From an uncultured Sunxiuqinia sp. (GTDB lineage: Bacteria > Bacteroidota > Bacteroidia > Bacteroidales > Prolixibacteraceae): a DNA stretch of 64,000 nucleotides. Below, piece after piece: positions 17,157 to 25,407 of this stretch; position 1 is the stretch's first letter; every line of letters begins with the position of its first letter. The notes under the pieces were generated by a model. That model saw only the letters and a list, made by a program, of their open reading frames with translations. It did no database searches and was not told the DNA's origin. The stretch spans positions 62,001 through 126,000 of the forward strand of contig NZ_OY782773.1 in NCBI RefSeq assembly GCF_963678245.1, read 5' to 3'. The position numbers and the translations under genes are program-made.

Positions 17157-18878
17157 ATGAAACGGATATATTTAATTGTGGCTTTAGCCATACTTGCATT
17201 TACAAGTTGCTCCGATTTTCTTGATCCTGATATTCGTTCCAGCGAATCGTCAGCTGATTTTTATGCAACCACTACAGGTTTTGAAAGCTTGACTAATGCA
17301 ACCTATTCTTCATTAAGGAATTTATATAATATTCAACCGCTTTTATTCTCAGCAGGTACCGATATTTATGGCGATGGTAAATCTCAAGGAGTTATCATGA
17401 ATCATTACACTGCTTTTACGGCCACAGAAGGTATTGTTGAAACTTATTATGAGAACTGTTTTCAAGGTATTCAGTTAGCGAATAGCGTGATTTCCTATGG
17501 TGAAACAACATCAGAATCTAATGTTCGTGATCAATACATTGATGAGGCTCGTTTTATTCGTGCCTGGTATTATTTCCAATTAGCTCAACAGTTTGGGAAA
17601 GTAGCACTCAATACTCAAATGTTTGATTATGCAGAGATGAACCATGCACGTACTGATTTGGAAACTGTATATACTTTTATTATCGATGAGTTCACTTTTC
17701 TTGCTTCCGATAATTCATCTTTGCTGGATCGGAGTACTTCGGATGTTGGTCGAGCCAACAAAAGGGCAGCTTCATTTTTCCTGTCGAAAGCATATCTAAC
17801 CCGTGCTTGGTTAAATGGAGAGGATTACGAATCTTTGGAAGAGAATATCGCGCAGTCTTCTGATTTTTCAAATGCAGCAACTTATGCTATCCAAGCCATT
17901 GATGGAGAATCACCATCTTTGTCTATTGATGAAGCTTTCGATTATAGCAATGAGAGTAATGCTGAAATATTCTGGTCTATTCAGTTTGATTATTCAGCGG
18001 TTGAAGATCCTTCTAGTGATGGTAGTTATCAGCAAGCACAGTTTGGTAGTTATTTAGGTGGTTCTGAAAACGCACGAAATAAATCTATTGATGGTAACTT
18101 AGGGCCTTTTTTGCGGTTACATCAGCTTTTTGAAAAAGGTGATGGGAGATACGAGCAAACATTCATGCTTGAATTTCATACCTCGTATTTTGATTACTAT
18201 TCGAGCCCAACAACTTCTGAAATACAATATTATTATGCTCCGGCATGGGCTACAGCTGAAGATATTTCAGCATGGCAAGCCGATGATCCTTATGGGTTGA
18301 AAACAAATACGCTAATTTCAAAAACGATTGCGGATGGTGGTATTGCTCCTTCGAATGGCGCTGCAGATACCTATTTTAACCGTAGAAATATGGACTTCGG
18401 TGTTGCTTGTATCAAGAAGTTTGATGATTATTCAGAAACTTCGATCAACAATAGAAGTACAACCTGTAGTATGCACGATGTCGTTGTCGCTCGGTTGGGT
18501 GAGGCTTATCTTATCGCTGCAGAGGCATACGTTGAAATGGGCCAAACAGACAATGCCGCCGCTATGATTAATACTTTACGTTCACGTCCAAACACGATTA
18601 AATCAGGATTTGAATCGGCAATGAGTGTTTCAGCCGATGATATGACGATTGATTTTATTCTGGATGAAAGGGCACGTGAAATGGCTGGCGAATATGTTCG
18701 TTGGACTGATTTGAAGCGTACCCACAAATTGGTTGAATATGTAACGACTTACAACGAAGATGGGATTACCGCGGCAGATATGACCGGGGATGATGGAAAT
18801 TACAAATTCCTTCGTCCTATCCCTCAAACGGCTATTGACAGGAATCAGGCTGTCGTAGAACAAAATCCGGGATACTAA
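17157..18878 (+). CDS. SusD/RagB-family surface lipoprotein
   Basis: 573 residues with a lipoprotein signal (MKRIYLIVALAILAFTSCSDFLD; the lipobox Cys is followed by SDFLD). TPR-like SusD architecture with an N-terminal SusD-like_3 region and a C-terminal RagB domain (EAYLIAAEAYVEMGQTDNAAAMINTLR; FILDERAREMAGEYVRWTDLKRT). It forms the lid of the SusC channel and binds the ligand at the cell surface. It starts 19 bp after the susC stop, clearly co-transcribed, and is followed by a strong terminator. Confidence 0.95.
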   Translation: MKRIYLIVALAILAFTSCSDFLDPDIRSSESSADFYATTTGFESLTNATYSSLRNLYNIQPLLFSAGTDIYGDGKSQGVIMNHYTAFTATEGIVETYYENCFQGIQLANSVISYGETTSESNVRDQYIDEARFIRAWYYFQLAQQFGKVALNTQMFDYAEMNHARTDLETVYTFIIDEFTFLASDNSSLLDRSTSDVGRANKRAASFFLSKAYLTRAWLNGEDYESLEENIAQSSDFSNAATYAIQAIDGESPSLSIDEAFDYSNESNAEIFWSIQFDYSAVEDPSSDGSYQQAQFGSYLGGSENARNKSIDGNLGPFLRLHQLFEKGDGRYEQTFMLEFHTSYFDYYSSPTTSEIQYYYAPAWATAEDISAWQADDPYGLKTNTLISKTIADGGIAPSNGAADTYFNRRNMDFGVACIKKFDDYSETSINNRSTTCSMHDVVVARLGEAYLIAAEAYVEMGQTDNAAAMINTLRSRPNTIKSGFESAMSVSADDMTIDFILDERAREMAGEYVRWTDLKRTHKLVEYVTTYNEDGITAADMTGDDGNYKFLRPIPQTAIDRNQAVVEQNPGY

Positions 18879-18913
18879 ATTAATGAGCACTACCTCATAA
18901 ACTGTGTGAATAG

Positions 18914-18947
18914 AAATACCGGGGGAGTACAGCCCCGGTATTTTTTT
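18914..18947 (+). terminator. Intrinsic terminator of the sus operon
   Basis: Perfect 11-bp stem AAATACCGGGG/CCCCGGTATTT with an 8-nt loop and a run of seven Ts, 36 bp after the susD stop. Confidence 0.9.
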
Positions 18948-18973
18948 GCTTAATTTTAAATTTTACACAGTTA

Positions 18974-19045
18974 TGAAAAGGAAGATTTATTGGATGATGA
19001 CTTTCTCAAGCAGTTTTACTCCGGAGAAGAACTCAATGATTTTTG
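18974..19045 (+). pseudogene. IS256-family transposase, N-terminal relic
   Basis: One frame reads EKEDLLDDDFLKQFYSG then EELNDF, which matches the conserved N-terminus of IS256-type transposases (LL..DFLKQFKTGEELN). The frame ends within about 30 codons and the DDE domain is absent. The ATG present at 18974 is out of frame with this reading. Confidence 0.45.
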
Positions 19046-19429
19046 CTGTTACCACTACGGCTACGAGTATTTTCCTTCTCTCAGTCACTGTCTGATCTGC
19101 TTTTTGATATCATCCATTGCTGGATATTTGGGCTAATCCGCCCTCATAGCTTCATATCACACCACTTTGCTATTCTCTCATCAATGATTCGTCGGATCAC
19201 TGGTTTTCTGCGAAAACCACATCGTTTACTGTTCGTCAGCATTGGAGCTTGTAGTTCGGCTTTCTTCAGCTTTGGTCTCACGGTCAAGCTTACTAACGGC
19301 TTCCCCGTCCTTTAGAAACTTACCACCTCTGTAAGTATCTCTTGCATTACGTTATTGCTTAACACTAAAATTTGTATTTTAAGCATTTCTCCAGAGCTTA
19401 CAGTAAAGTGTGTACATGCTCATGCTGGT
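19046..19429. other. Gene-free stretch with dispersed-repeat blocks
   Basis: No gene is seen. 19272-19426 carries the two blocks shared with 9630-9802. The minus strand repeats CCGTTAGTAAG-TTGACCGTGAGACC also found near 9650. It is probably debris of an intron or cassette insertion. Confidence 0.4.
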
Positions 19430-19551
19430 TACACACAAAATGTATAACTTATGGCAGGAAATCTGGTAACGCAACTACTCTACCTTTTCTACGGCGGATA
19501 GAAAACTGCGCCGCATTTTGCCACAAGTCGTATATGGAACCGTTAAGCTCA
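19430..19551 (+). repeat. attC-like site a8
   Basis: ATGTATAACTTATGGCAGG (from 19439) pairs with TTGCCACAAGTCGTATAT (about 19518-19535), and the right box is GTTAAGC (GTT at 19542). The left R'' box is degenerate. It opens the cassette with the interrupted TPR-like gene. Confidence 0.5.
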
Positions 19552-19581
19552 AGTTTGAAAAAAGGAGCGTAGATTTAGATA

Positions 19582-20184
19582 ATGGAAAAAGAACTAAAAA
19601 ATAAATTAAAGTTTGTTGTTGTAGGATTTTGCATTTTATTAATTCCAATTGGTTTCCTCTTGAAACATTCTTATGGAGTTTATCTAAATGACACAGCAGT
19701 AAATGATTTTTGGATAAGACATTACGGAGATTAGAAAGTCGGATTGAAATCAATTGAAAAATTAGAACAAGCCAAGAAATTTTGTAAAAGAAATGAGCTC
19801 GTTTATTACAATCAATCGAGAATTCAAAGTATTCTTGGAGACAATACTTCAGCAATTAACACAATTGAAGAATGGTTAACGATAAAGCCATACGATATTC
19901 AAGGTTTGAGACTGCAGGGATTTTATTATGAATTAAATAACCAAACTGAGAAAGCCAACGAAAACTACTTAACCGTAAAGAGACTAACTGAGAAAAAAGT
20001 CAAAAATGAGAATGCCGAACTGACAATACTAATGAATGATTTCATACTAAAAGATACAGTTGGTTTTTCAAAGAAAATTGATGAATTAACAATCAAATAT
20101 AAAGAAGCCCCAAGTAGATTACTATTTCTGGAGGGCTTAAAAGGAATTGATAGAAAAGAATTTATAAAACAACAAATACAATAA
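19582..20184 (+). pseudogene. TPR-like membrane-anchored protein with in-frame TAG (cassette gene)
   Basis: The frame from ATG 19582 encodes an N-terminal membrane anchor (FVVVGFCILLIPIGFLL) and reaches a TAG at 19732-19734 (codon 51). It then continues in the same frame for about 150 more codons with TPR-like helices (KSIEKLEQAKKFCKRNELVYY, AINTIEEWLTIKPYDIQGLR). A single change from a sense codon such as TGG or CAG would explain this. The downstream part could still start at TTG 19744 but would lack the anchor. The stop codon lies 8 bp before site a9. Confidence 0.6.
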
Positions 20185-20189
20185 AAACC

Positions 20190-20326
20190 GAAATGCTAAC
20201 ACAGTACATATTGCAGGGCGGGTTCGGTGGTACGCAAACTGCGGATTCCCGTATCGCAGTTCCGTGTCCTTCGGACAGGAACGCTCTCCGAAATCCGTAC
20301 TCCACTTACATAAACCGTTATGCTTT
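20190..20326 (+). repeat. attC-like site a9
   Basis: 137-bp site of the a1/a3 type: ATGCTAAC, then ACAGTACATATTGCAGGGCGGG, the tip GTTCC-G-TGTCC-TTC-GGACA-GGAAC, and a right box GTTATGC (GTT at 20317). It lies 14.6 kb from its closest relative a3, so sites of one sequence type are dispersed. Confidence 0.78.
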
Positions 20327-20348
20327 ATGTACCAAAGAGAATTAAAGG

Positions 20349-20966
20349 ATGAGTAACCTAAGTTTACATGATATTGAATTATTGCATACATTTTTAAAAC
20401 CGGACAATCAGCTTACTGCTAAAACATTTCATGAAATAAGCAAATATTTCACTAAATATTCATACAAAAAAGGAGAATCCATTTTAAAGATTGGAGAGAT
20501 TGAAACAAAGGCAAACATAGTGGTGAAGGGTATTGTGCACCAATATATTTTTGACGAAGAAGATTCTAAGACCATAAATATTACACCTGAAGGATTGAGT
20601 TTTAATAATCTTAAAAGTTATGTTCAAGGATCACCATCACTAGAAGTGCATGAAGCCATAATGGATACAGAAATCATTTCCATTGAAAAGAATGATATCG
20701 AAATTTTAGCACAAAGCAACCATCAGTTCAGTTACCTCATGTTTAAAGTGTATGAACGAATTCTTCTCGATCGCGAAAATAGAATGATTGTATTGCAATA
20801 TCGAAATCCGTCAAAACGCTTTTCTCTTTTTCATGAAATAGTTGAGAGGGCAAACTGGATTCTGAAAAATACACAAGATAAATACGTAGCCAGTTATTTA
20901 AATATGACACCGCAACAATACAGCAGGGAAAAGAATATCTTTTTTAAAAGTATAAAACCTCAATAA
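20349..20966 (+). CDS. Crp/Fnr-family transcriptional regulator (cassette gene)
   Basis: 205 residues. The N-terminal cyclic-nucleotide-binding-like beta-barrel (about 25-125; GESILKIGEIETKANIVVKGIVHQYIF) is followed by a dimerisation helix and a short C-terminal region with a degenerate winged HTH (YVASYLNMTPQQYSREKNIF). Such Bacteroidota regulators usually sense small ligands or redox state; targets are unknown. It starts 32 bp after the GTT box of site a9, so it arrived as a cassette or was inserted beside one. No clear attC follows. Confidence 0.85.
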   Translation: MSNLSLHDIELLHTFLKPDNQLTAKTFHEISKYFTKYSYKKGESILKIGEIETKANIVVKGIVHQYIFDEEDSKTINITPEGLSFNNLKSYVQGSPSLEVHEAIMDTEIISIEKNDIEILAQSNHQFSYLMFKVYERILLDRENRMIVLQYRNPSKRFSLFHEIVERANWILKNTQDKYVASYLNMTPQQYSREKNIFFKSIKPQ

Positions 20967-21033
20967 CTTATCCTGAGGCAACTTCGCTTTGTATAACATC
21001 CTATTTCTTTGCAAGTGCATAAAAATGTTAAAA

Positions 21034-22389
21034 ATGAAGAAGCAGTATTTATACTTGATTATTAGTTTTTGTTTCTATCTTTCAGCTCTAGGGCAGGAAA
21101 AGCCAACCAATTCCAGTACCATTTTAAACCAATATTTAACCCAAGAGCATAGGGATCAGTTTCATAAGCCTACAAATAGGATTAATCAACAAAATTTAGA
21201 AATAAAAGATTTCTATAAAGAGAAGTTAGACAGTATTATTGAGTATAATTACGATGAAGGGACAGGCACCTGGACTAAGAAATTTATAAAAAAGACTTAT
21301 GTTTATGATGAGAATTTTAATGAGGTATTGTGGGTTTACTCTAATTGGAATACTGATAACAACAATTGGACAAACCTCATGAAAGAAGAATCGCAATACG
21401 ACGATACAACAAATAGCATGATAAATACCCAATATGTTTGGTCTAACAACAAATGGAATAAAGAAATAAAATCCGTTTTTTCTTACAACAATGATAATAA
21501 ATTGATTCAAGAACTCAACTACAAGTGGAAATACAACTTAAAAGACTGGTTATTAGTAGAAAAATGGGATTATAGTTATAATGCTCAAGGAAAACCTTTA
21601 ACGGATAGTCTATATTGGTGGTATGCCAATTCGCAGGAATGGGCATTACAAAAGAAGATTGATTACGAGTATATAAATGACAAGGAACTGCATTATATTT
21701 TTTATACGAATTGGGATAGTAATACGAATCAGTGGATAGCGAGTAAAAAGAAATGGTATTTATATGATTTGCAATGGCGATTAATCAATTTATCAAGTTA
21801 CGAATGGGACGATACAAAGGATAGTAACTGGAAATTGACAAATAGAAAGTACTATGGTTATGACGACAATGATTATTTAAATGAATATGCTGATATAAAT
21901 ATTGAGCCTCGTGACGATGGTTATGTTCAACATGAGCTTATGTTTGAAACAAATGAATACGATTTTTCTTTAATGTTTAATGATATTTTATTCCCCAATT
22001 ATTTAAACAAGCAGGAGTTAAAGTTTCATCATAAGCTTTTAAATACAAGTCTAGGCCAACAAAATTACGACACAAAACAAGAAGAACAATACAGAGCAGT
22101 TAAATATTATTATTCCCCAATATTTGTAACAGGAACCGATAGCTATGATTTTATATCGGAAAGCATAAACATTTATCCGAATCCAGCTAAGGAAAGCATA
22201 CACATAAATTACCCAAGTGAACATACCCAGACATTATTTGAATTATATGATATTAACGGGAAAAAAATAATTTCGTCAAACATAAATAAAGCTGAAAGTA
22301 TTGATATAAATACATTAAGAAAAGGGGTTTATATTTATCGCATTAAGTTTGATCAATATGAAAAGGTGGGGAAGCTAATCAAAAAATGA
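21034..22389 (+). CDS. T9SS-exported protein with Trp/Tyr-rich tandem repeats
   Basis: 451 residues from ATG 21034 (MKKQYLYLIISFCFYLSALGQ signal peptide); earlier starts only add a hydrophilic leader. The middle has about seven degenerate 35-45-residue repeats of the form Y-W-x-x-x-x-x-W-x-K-x-x-Y-x-Y-D/N-x-x-G/N-x-L (for example KWDYSYNAQGKPL, KKWYLYDLQWRLI). The C-terminal about 75 residues are a type A sorting domain (INIYPNPAKESIHINY ... KGVYIYRIKFD...KLIKK), which directs secretion through the type IX machinery and anchoring at the surface. Role unknown, perhaps adhesion or glycan binding. Confidence 0.85.
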   Translation: MKKQYLYLIISFCFYLSALGQEKPTNSSTILNQYLTQEHRDQFHKPTNRINQQNLEIKDFYKEKLDSIIEYNYDEGTGTWTKKFIKKTYVYDENFNEVLWVYSNWNTDNNNWTNLMKEESQYDDTTNSMINTQYVWSNNKWNKEIKSVFSYNNDNKLIQELNYKWKYNLKDWLLVEKWDYSYNAQGKPLTDSLYWWYANSQEWALQKKIDYEYINDKELHYIFYTNWDSNTNQWIASKKKWYLYDLQWRLINLSSYEWDDTKDSNWKLTNRKYYGYDDNDYLNEYADINIEPRDDGYVQHELMFETNEYDFSLMFNDILFPNYLNKQELKFHHKLLNTSLGQQNYDTKQEEQYRAVKYYYSPIFVTGTDSYDFISESINIYPNPAKESIHINYPSEHTQTLFELYDINGKKIISSNINKAESIDINTLRKGVYIYRIKFDQYEKVGKLIKK

Positions 22390-22859
22390 GCATTTTTTCA
22401 GAAACTATTACTAATTGCACCTATATCAGACTCTCTACTTAAACCTATTAATTATAGTAGGTTGACAGGCATATTACACAAAAAAAGATGAATTAAATAT
22501 CAGCCCCGGTACTTTTAAATAAATCCAAAATAAGTACTGCAATTGACCAGCCAAAAATCTCTATAAATTTATCAACCTTATATTCGCAAGAGATCGGGAT
22601 AATATAGCACGAAAACACAACAATAAATATAAGTCATTTGGCAGATTTTGCTAAATTTGAGAATGAGTACTTTTAATAAAAGACATAGTGATCTGATAGG
22701 TAAGTGTTTCAAAATGCCAAACGCCGAATATTCTCAACGTCAGACTGTCTAAACGAATACGCAAAAAGCATACAACAATCAGCAATTTGAATACGTCCAT
22801 ACTTTATAGTTGCTCTAATTTTGCTTCAGAATTAATTGTAAAACTTTAAAAAAGAAAAA
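22390..22859. other. Intergenic stretch
   Basis: 470 bp, very AT-rich. Apart from the promoter element at 22816-22823 I see no gene, RNA or repeat that I can support. Confidence 0.6.
22816..22823 (+). promoter_or_regulatory. -7 element for the SDR gene
   Basis: TAATTTTG fits TAnnTTTG, 37 bp before the ATG at 22860. A correctly spaced -33 element is not clear. Confidence 0.5.
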
Positions 22860-23684
22860 ATGAGCAAAACAATTTTAATCACGGGAGCATCATCAGGAAT
22901 AGGAAAAGCAACAGTTAAAAAGTTTCAGGCAGAAGGCTGGAATGTTATTGCTACTATGCGTAGTCCTGAAAAAGAAAATGAATTGACATCTCTGGAAAAT
23001 GTTTTAGTTACCAAACTAGATGTTCAAGATTTAACAAGTATCGCAAGTGCAATTGAAGAAGGAATTGATAAGTTTAGAAAAATTGATGTCGTTCTGAATA
23101 ATGCTGGATACGGTATATTGGGTACTTTTGAATCTGTAGCTAGAGAAAATATTTCGAGACAGTTTGATGTAAATGTCTTTGGCCTCTTTGATGTAACAAG
23201 GGCTGTATTGCCGCATTTTAGAAAAAATAAAGACGGAATGTTCATCAATATATCGTCGGTTGGTGGTAAAATAACCTTCCCAATGATGCAGCTTTATCAT
23301 TCTACAAAATTTGCTGTTGAAGGTTTTTCTGAATCTTTACAATACGAATTAGAACCCATCGGCGTAAAAGTAAAAATAGTAGAACCAGGTAGCATAAAAA
23401 CAGATTTTTCAGGTCGTTCGATGGATTTTCAGCACAATGAAGAATTAACGGAATATAACGAGTTTACATCAGGGGTTTTGAATACTTTTGACAAACTAAT
23501 GAGTTCTGAAAACAGGAATAGTCCAGATCTGGTAGCGGATGTAATTTTCAATGCCGCAACCGATGGAACCAATACGCTTAGATATATAGCCGGTCAGGAT
23601 GCTGAACAATTAATAGACGCTAGAAAAGCGATGAGTGATGCCGAATTCATTGGTATGATGAAAACTAACCTAAACTTGAAATAA
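22860..23684 (+). CDS. SDR-family oxidoreductase
   Basis: 274-residue classical SDR. It has the NAD(P) motif GASSGIG (9-15), the LNNAGYG motif, a catalytic serine (ISSVGG), YHSTKFA with the Tyr-Lys pair, and the VEPGSIKTDF segment. Its closest family look is the ketoacyl reductase/retinol-type SDRs often encoded beside AraC regulators in Bacteroidota. Substrate unknown. It is followed by a terminator and then by an AraC regulator that may control it. Confidence 0.9.
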   Translation: MSKTILITGASSGIGKATVKKFQAEGWNVIATMRSPEKENELTSLENVLVTKLDVQDLTSIASAIEEGIDKFRKIDVVLNNAGYGILGTFESVARENISRQFDVNVFGLFDVTRAVLPHFRKNKDGMFINISSVGGKITFPMMQLYHSTKFAVEGFSESLQYELEPIGVKVKIVEPGSIKTDFSGRSMDFQHNEELTEYNEFTSGVLNTFDKLMSSENRNSPDLVADVIFNAATDGTNTLRYIAGQDAEQLIDARKAMSDAEFIGMMKTNLNLK

Positions 23685-23691
23685 GAAATAG

Positions 23692-23732
23692 AAAAGCACA
23701 CTTTTATCTTTAAAAATTAAAGTGTGCTTTTT
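23692..23732 (+). terminator. Intrinsic terminator after the SDR gene
   Basis: Perfect 13-bp stem AAAAGCACACTTT/AAAGTGTGCTTTT with five Ts. It also covers a GTG at 23722, which argues against that codon as the start of the next gene. Confidence 0.85.
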
Positions 23733-23751
23733 CAAACTAAGAATTAGCACA

Positions 23752-24666
23752 TTGAAAGATTTTATAAAAATAGAAACCATATCGGAAGTTCATCAGTTTT
23801 TAGGCTTAGAAAAGCCAAAACATCCGCTTGTTTCGGTATACCGAATTGGAGGTGCTCTAAATAATTTGGAAGTTGACAATTTCAAGTATTCAATAGGTCT
23901 ATACCAAATAAGCTTCAAAGATAATTGCGCTTTAACCATTGTAAACTACGGTAGAAACTCATATGACTACCAGGATGGTACGTTGATTTTTACCGCACCA
24001 AACCAAGTAATGGAATTTAAAAAAGCCGAAAAAGCCGAAGTTAGCCATGGTTGGACCTTAACTTTTCATCCAGATTTGATTCGAAAATCAGAGTTAGGAA
24101 AGAAAATTGAACATTATTCATTCTTTTCATACGCTTCAAACGAAGCCCTACACTTATCAGACGAAGAACGAAAAACAGTCGCAGAAATTGCTGAGAAAAT
24201 CGAGAAAGAAATTAGTAACAATATTGACACACATAGTCAAACCTTAATAATTTCAAATATAGAGTTGTTGTTGAATTATTGTGTTCGCTTTTATGACAGA
24301 CAATTTTATACTAGAACAAATTTAAATCAAGATATTGCGAGTCAGTTCGAACAATTGTTAAAAGACTATTACAACCAAGAAAAGCAATTAGATTTTGGAA
24401 TTCCGACAGTTCAATATTGCGGAGAAGCACTGAATATGTCGCCTAAATATTTAAGCGATTTGCTGCGAAAAGAAACAGGACAAAGCACTCAAGACCATAT
24501 TCATCAATATGTTATAGAAAAAGCAAAGAACAGGCTACTGAATTCTAACGAAAGTGCGAGCGAAATCGCATATGCTTTAGGATTTGAATATCCTCAATAT
24601 TTTAGTAAAATCTTCAAGAAGAAAACAGCAATGAGCCCAAACGAATTTAGGAGAAACCTGAATTAA
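23752..24666 (+). CDS. AraC-family transcriptional regulator
   Basis: 304 residues from the TTG at 23752 (LKDFIKIETISEVHQFLG...); the GTG ten codons earlier lies inside the terminator. The N-terminal ligand-binding cupin-like half is followed by two helix-turn-helix motifs (GEALNMSPKYLSDLLRKETGQS and SASEIAYALGFEYPQYFSKIFKKKTAMSPNEFR). It probably regulates the SDR gene just upstream. Inducer unknown. Confidence 0.9.
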   Translation: MKDFIKIETISEVHQFLGLEKPKHPLVSVYRIGGALNNLEVDNFKYSIGLYQISFKDNCALTIVNYGRNSYDYQDGTLIFTAPNQVMEFKKAEKAEVSHGWTLTFHPDLIRKSELGKKIEHYSFFSYASNEALHLSDEERKTVAEIAEKIEKEISNNIDTHSQTLIISNIELLLNYCVRFYDRQFYTRTNLNQDIASQFEQLLKDYYNQEKQLDFGIPTVQYCGEALNMSPKYLSDLLRKETGQSTQDHIHQYVIEKAKNRLLNSNESASEIAYALGFEYPQYFSKIFKKKTAMSPNEFRRNLN

Positions 24667-24675
24667 AAAAAGCCC

Positions 24676-24812
24676 AGTGCCTAGCAATGCATAAAAATAA
24701 TAGCCTATACATTAGTAAATTCAAGGGTTGTAGCCCGCTTCAATTTTCTTGTAACTTGACAGGAAAGTGCCACGCAATCGGCTACTATTCTTATACTAAA
24801 CGTTAGCATTTT
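24676..24812 (+). repeat. attC-like site a10
   Basis: Inverted repeat. CTAGCAATGCATAAAAATAATAGCC pairs with CGGCTACTATTCTTATACTAAACG. The right box is GTTAGCATTTTC (GTT at 24802). The left box lacks the AAC triplet. The right box is complementary to the left box of a9 (GAAATGCTAAC), as if these two ends once belonged to one cassette. Confidence 0.6.
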
Positions 24813-24834
24813 CTTAAAACAAAAAATATAGAAT

Positions 24835-25233
24835 ATGGAAATGCAAAATTACCCAGGAGTTTCAACAAGAGTTAAGGCTGTTGTAACAGATTCAATCATA
24901 CTTGTGATTTTCATTGTTGGAGCAACATACTTGTTTGAAAGTTTTGATAATGTACCTGACTTTGCACGAATAGTTGCATTCATATTTATTTTCCTTCTCT
25001 ATGACCCACTTTTGACAAGTACACTTGGCGGAACGATTGGTCATATAATTTTTGGGATTAGAGTAAAACGAGAAACAAACCAAGATAAAAATATTCTTTT
25101 CCCGCTTGCTATAATTAGATATCTAGTGAAAGTTTTATTGGGATGGATTTCATTATTGACTATATCCGGGAACAAAAAGGGAAAAGCAATCCATGACATA
25201 ATAGTTAAATCAGTGGTTATTTATAAAGACTAA
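24835..25233 (+). CDS. RDD-family membrane protein (cassette gene)
   Basis: 132 residues with three hydrophobic segments (VVTDSIILVIFIVGATYLF; IVAFIFIFLLYDPLL; YLVKVLLGWISLLTI) and the RDD-family pattern around TSTLGGTIGHIIFGIRVKR. RDD proteins are small integral inner-membrane proteins; some are linked to cation transport, most are uncharacterised. It starts 33 bp after the GTT box of a10. Confidence 0.82.
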   Translation: MEMQNYPGVSTRVKAVVTDSIILVIFIVGATYLFESFDNVPDFARIVAFIFIFLLYDPLLTSTLGGTIGHIIFGIRVKRETNQDKNILFPLAIIRYLVKVLLGWISLLTISGNKKGKAIHDIIVKSVVIYKD

Positions 25234-25239
25234 AAGTAA

Positions 25240-25362
25240 TTGCAAATTGCATTGCGGGAACAGCGGAGTGCGTTGTTCTGCTCCTTTCTTAAACGTCATG
25301 TCCTGTCGGACACTGACGCTCTTCGAAATCCGCAACGACAACTTACAAGTGACCGTAAGGGG
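25240..25362 (+). repeat. Hybrid attC-like site a11
   Basis: The right 51 bp (25305-25355) are identical to the right half of a5, ending at the G where a GTT box would begin, but the sequence continues TAAGGGG. The left half is unrelated to a5 (AAATTGCATTGCGGGAACAGCGG) and pairs poorly with the right half. It looks like a recombinant or decayed site. Confidence 0.55.
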
Positions 25363-25407
25363 CAAAATAAAATATAAAATCTACCTAAATGGAGCATTGT
25401 AGTACCA

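Noticed and set aside
19043..19315. A 90-codon plus-strand frame in the repeat region
   Set aside because: Low-complexity, no start context, overlaps dispersed-repeat blocks.
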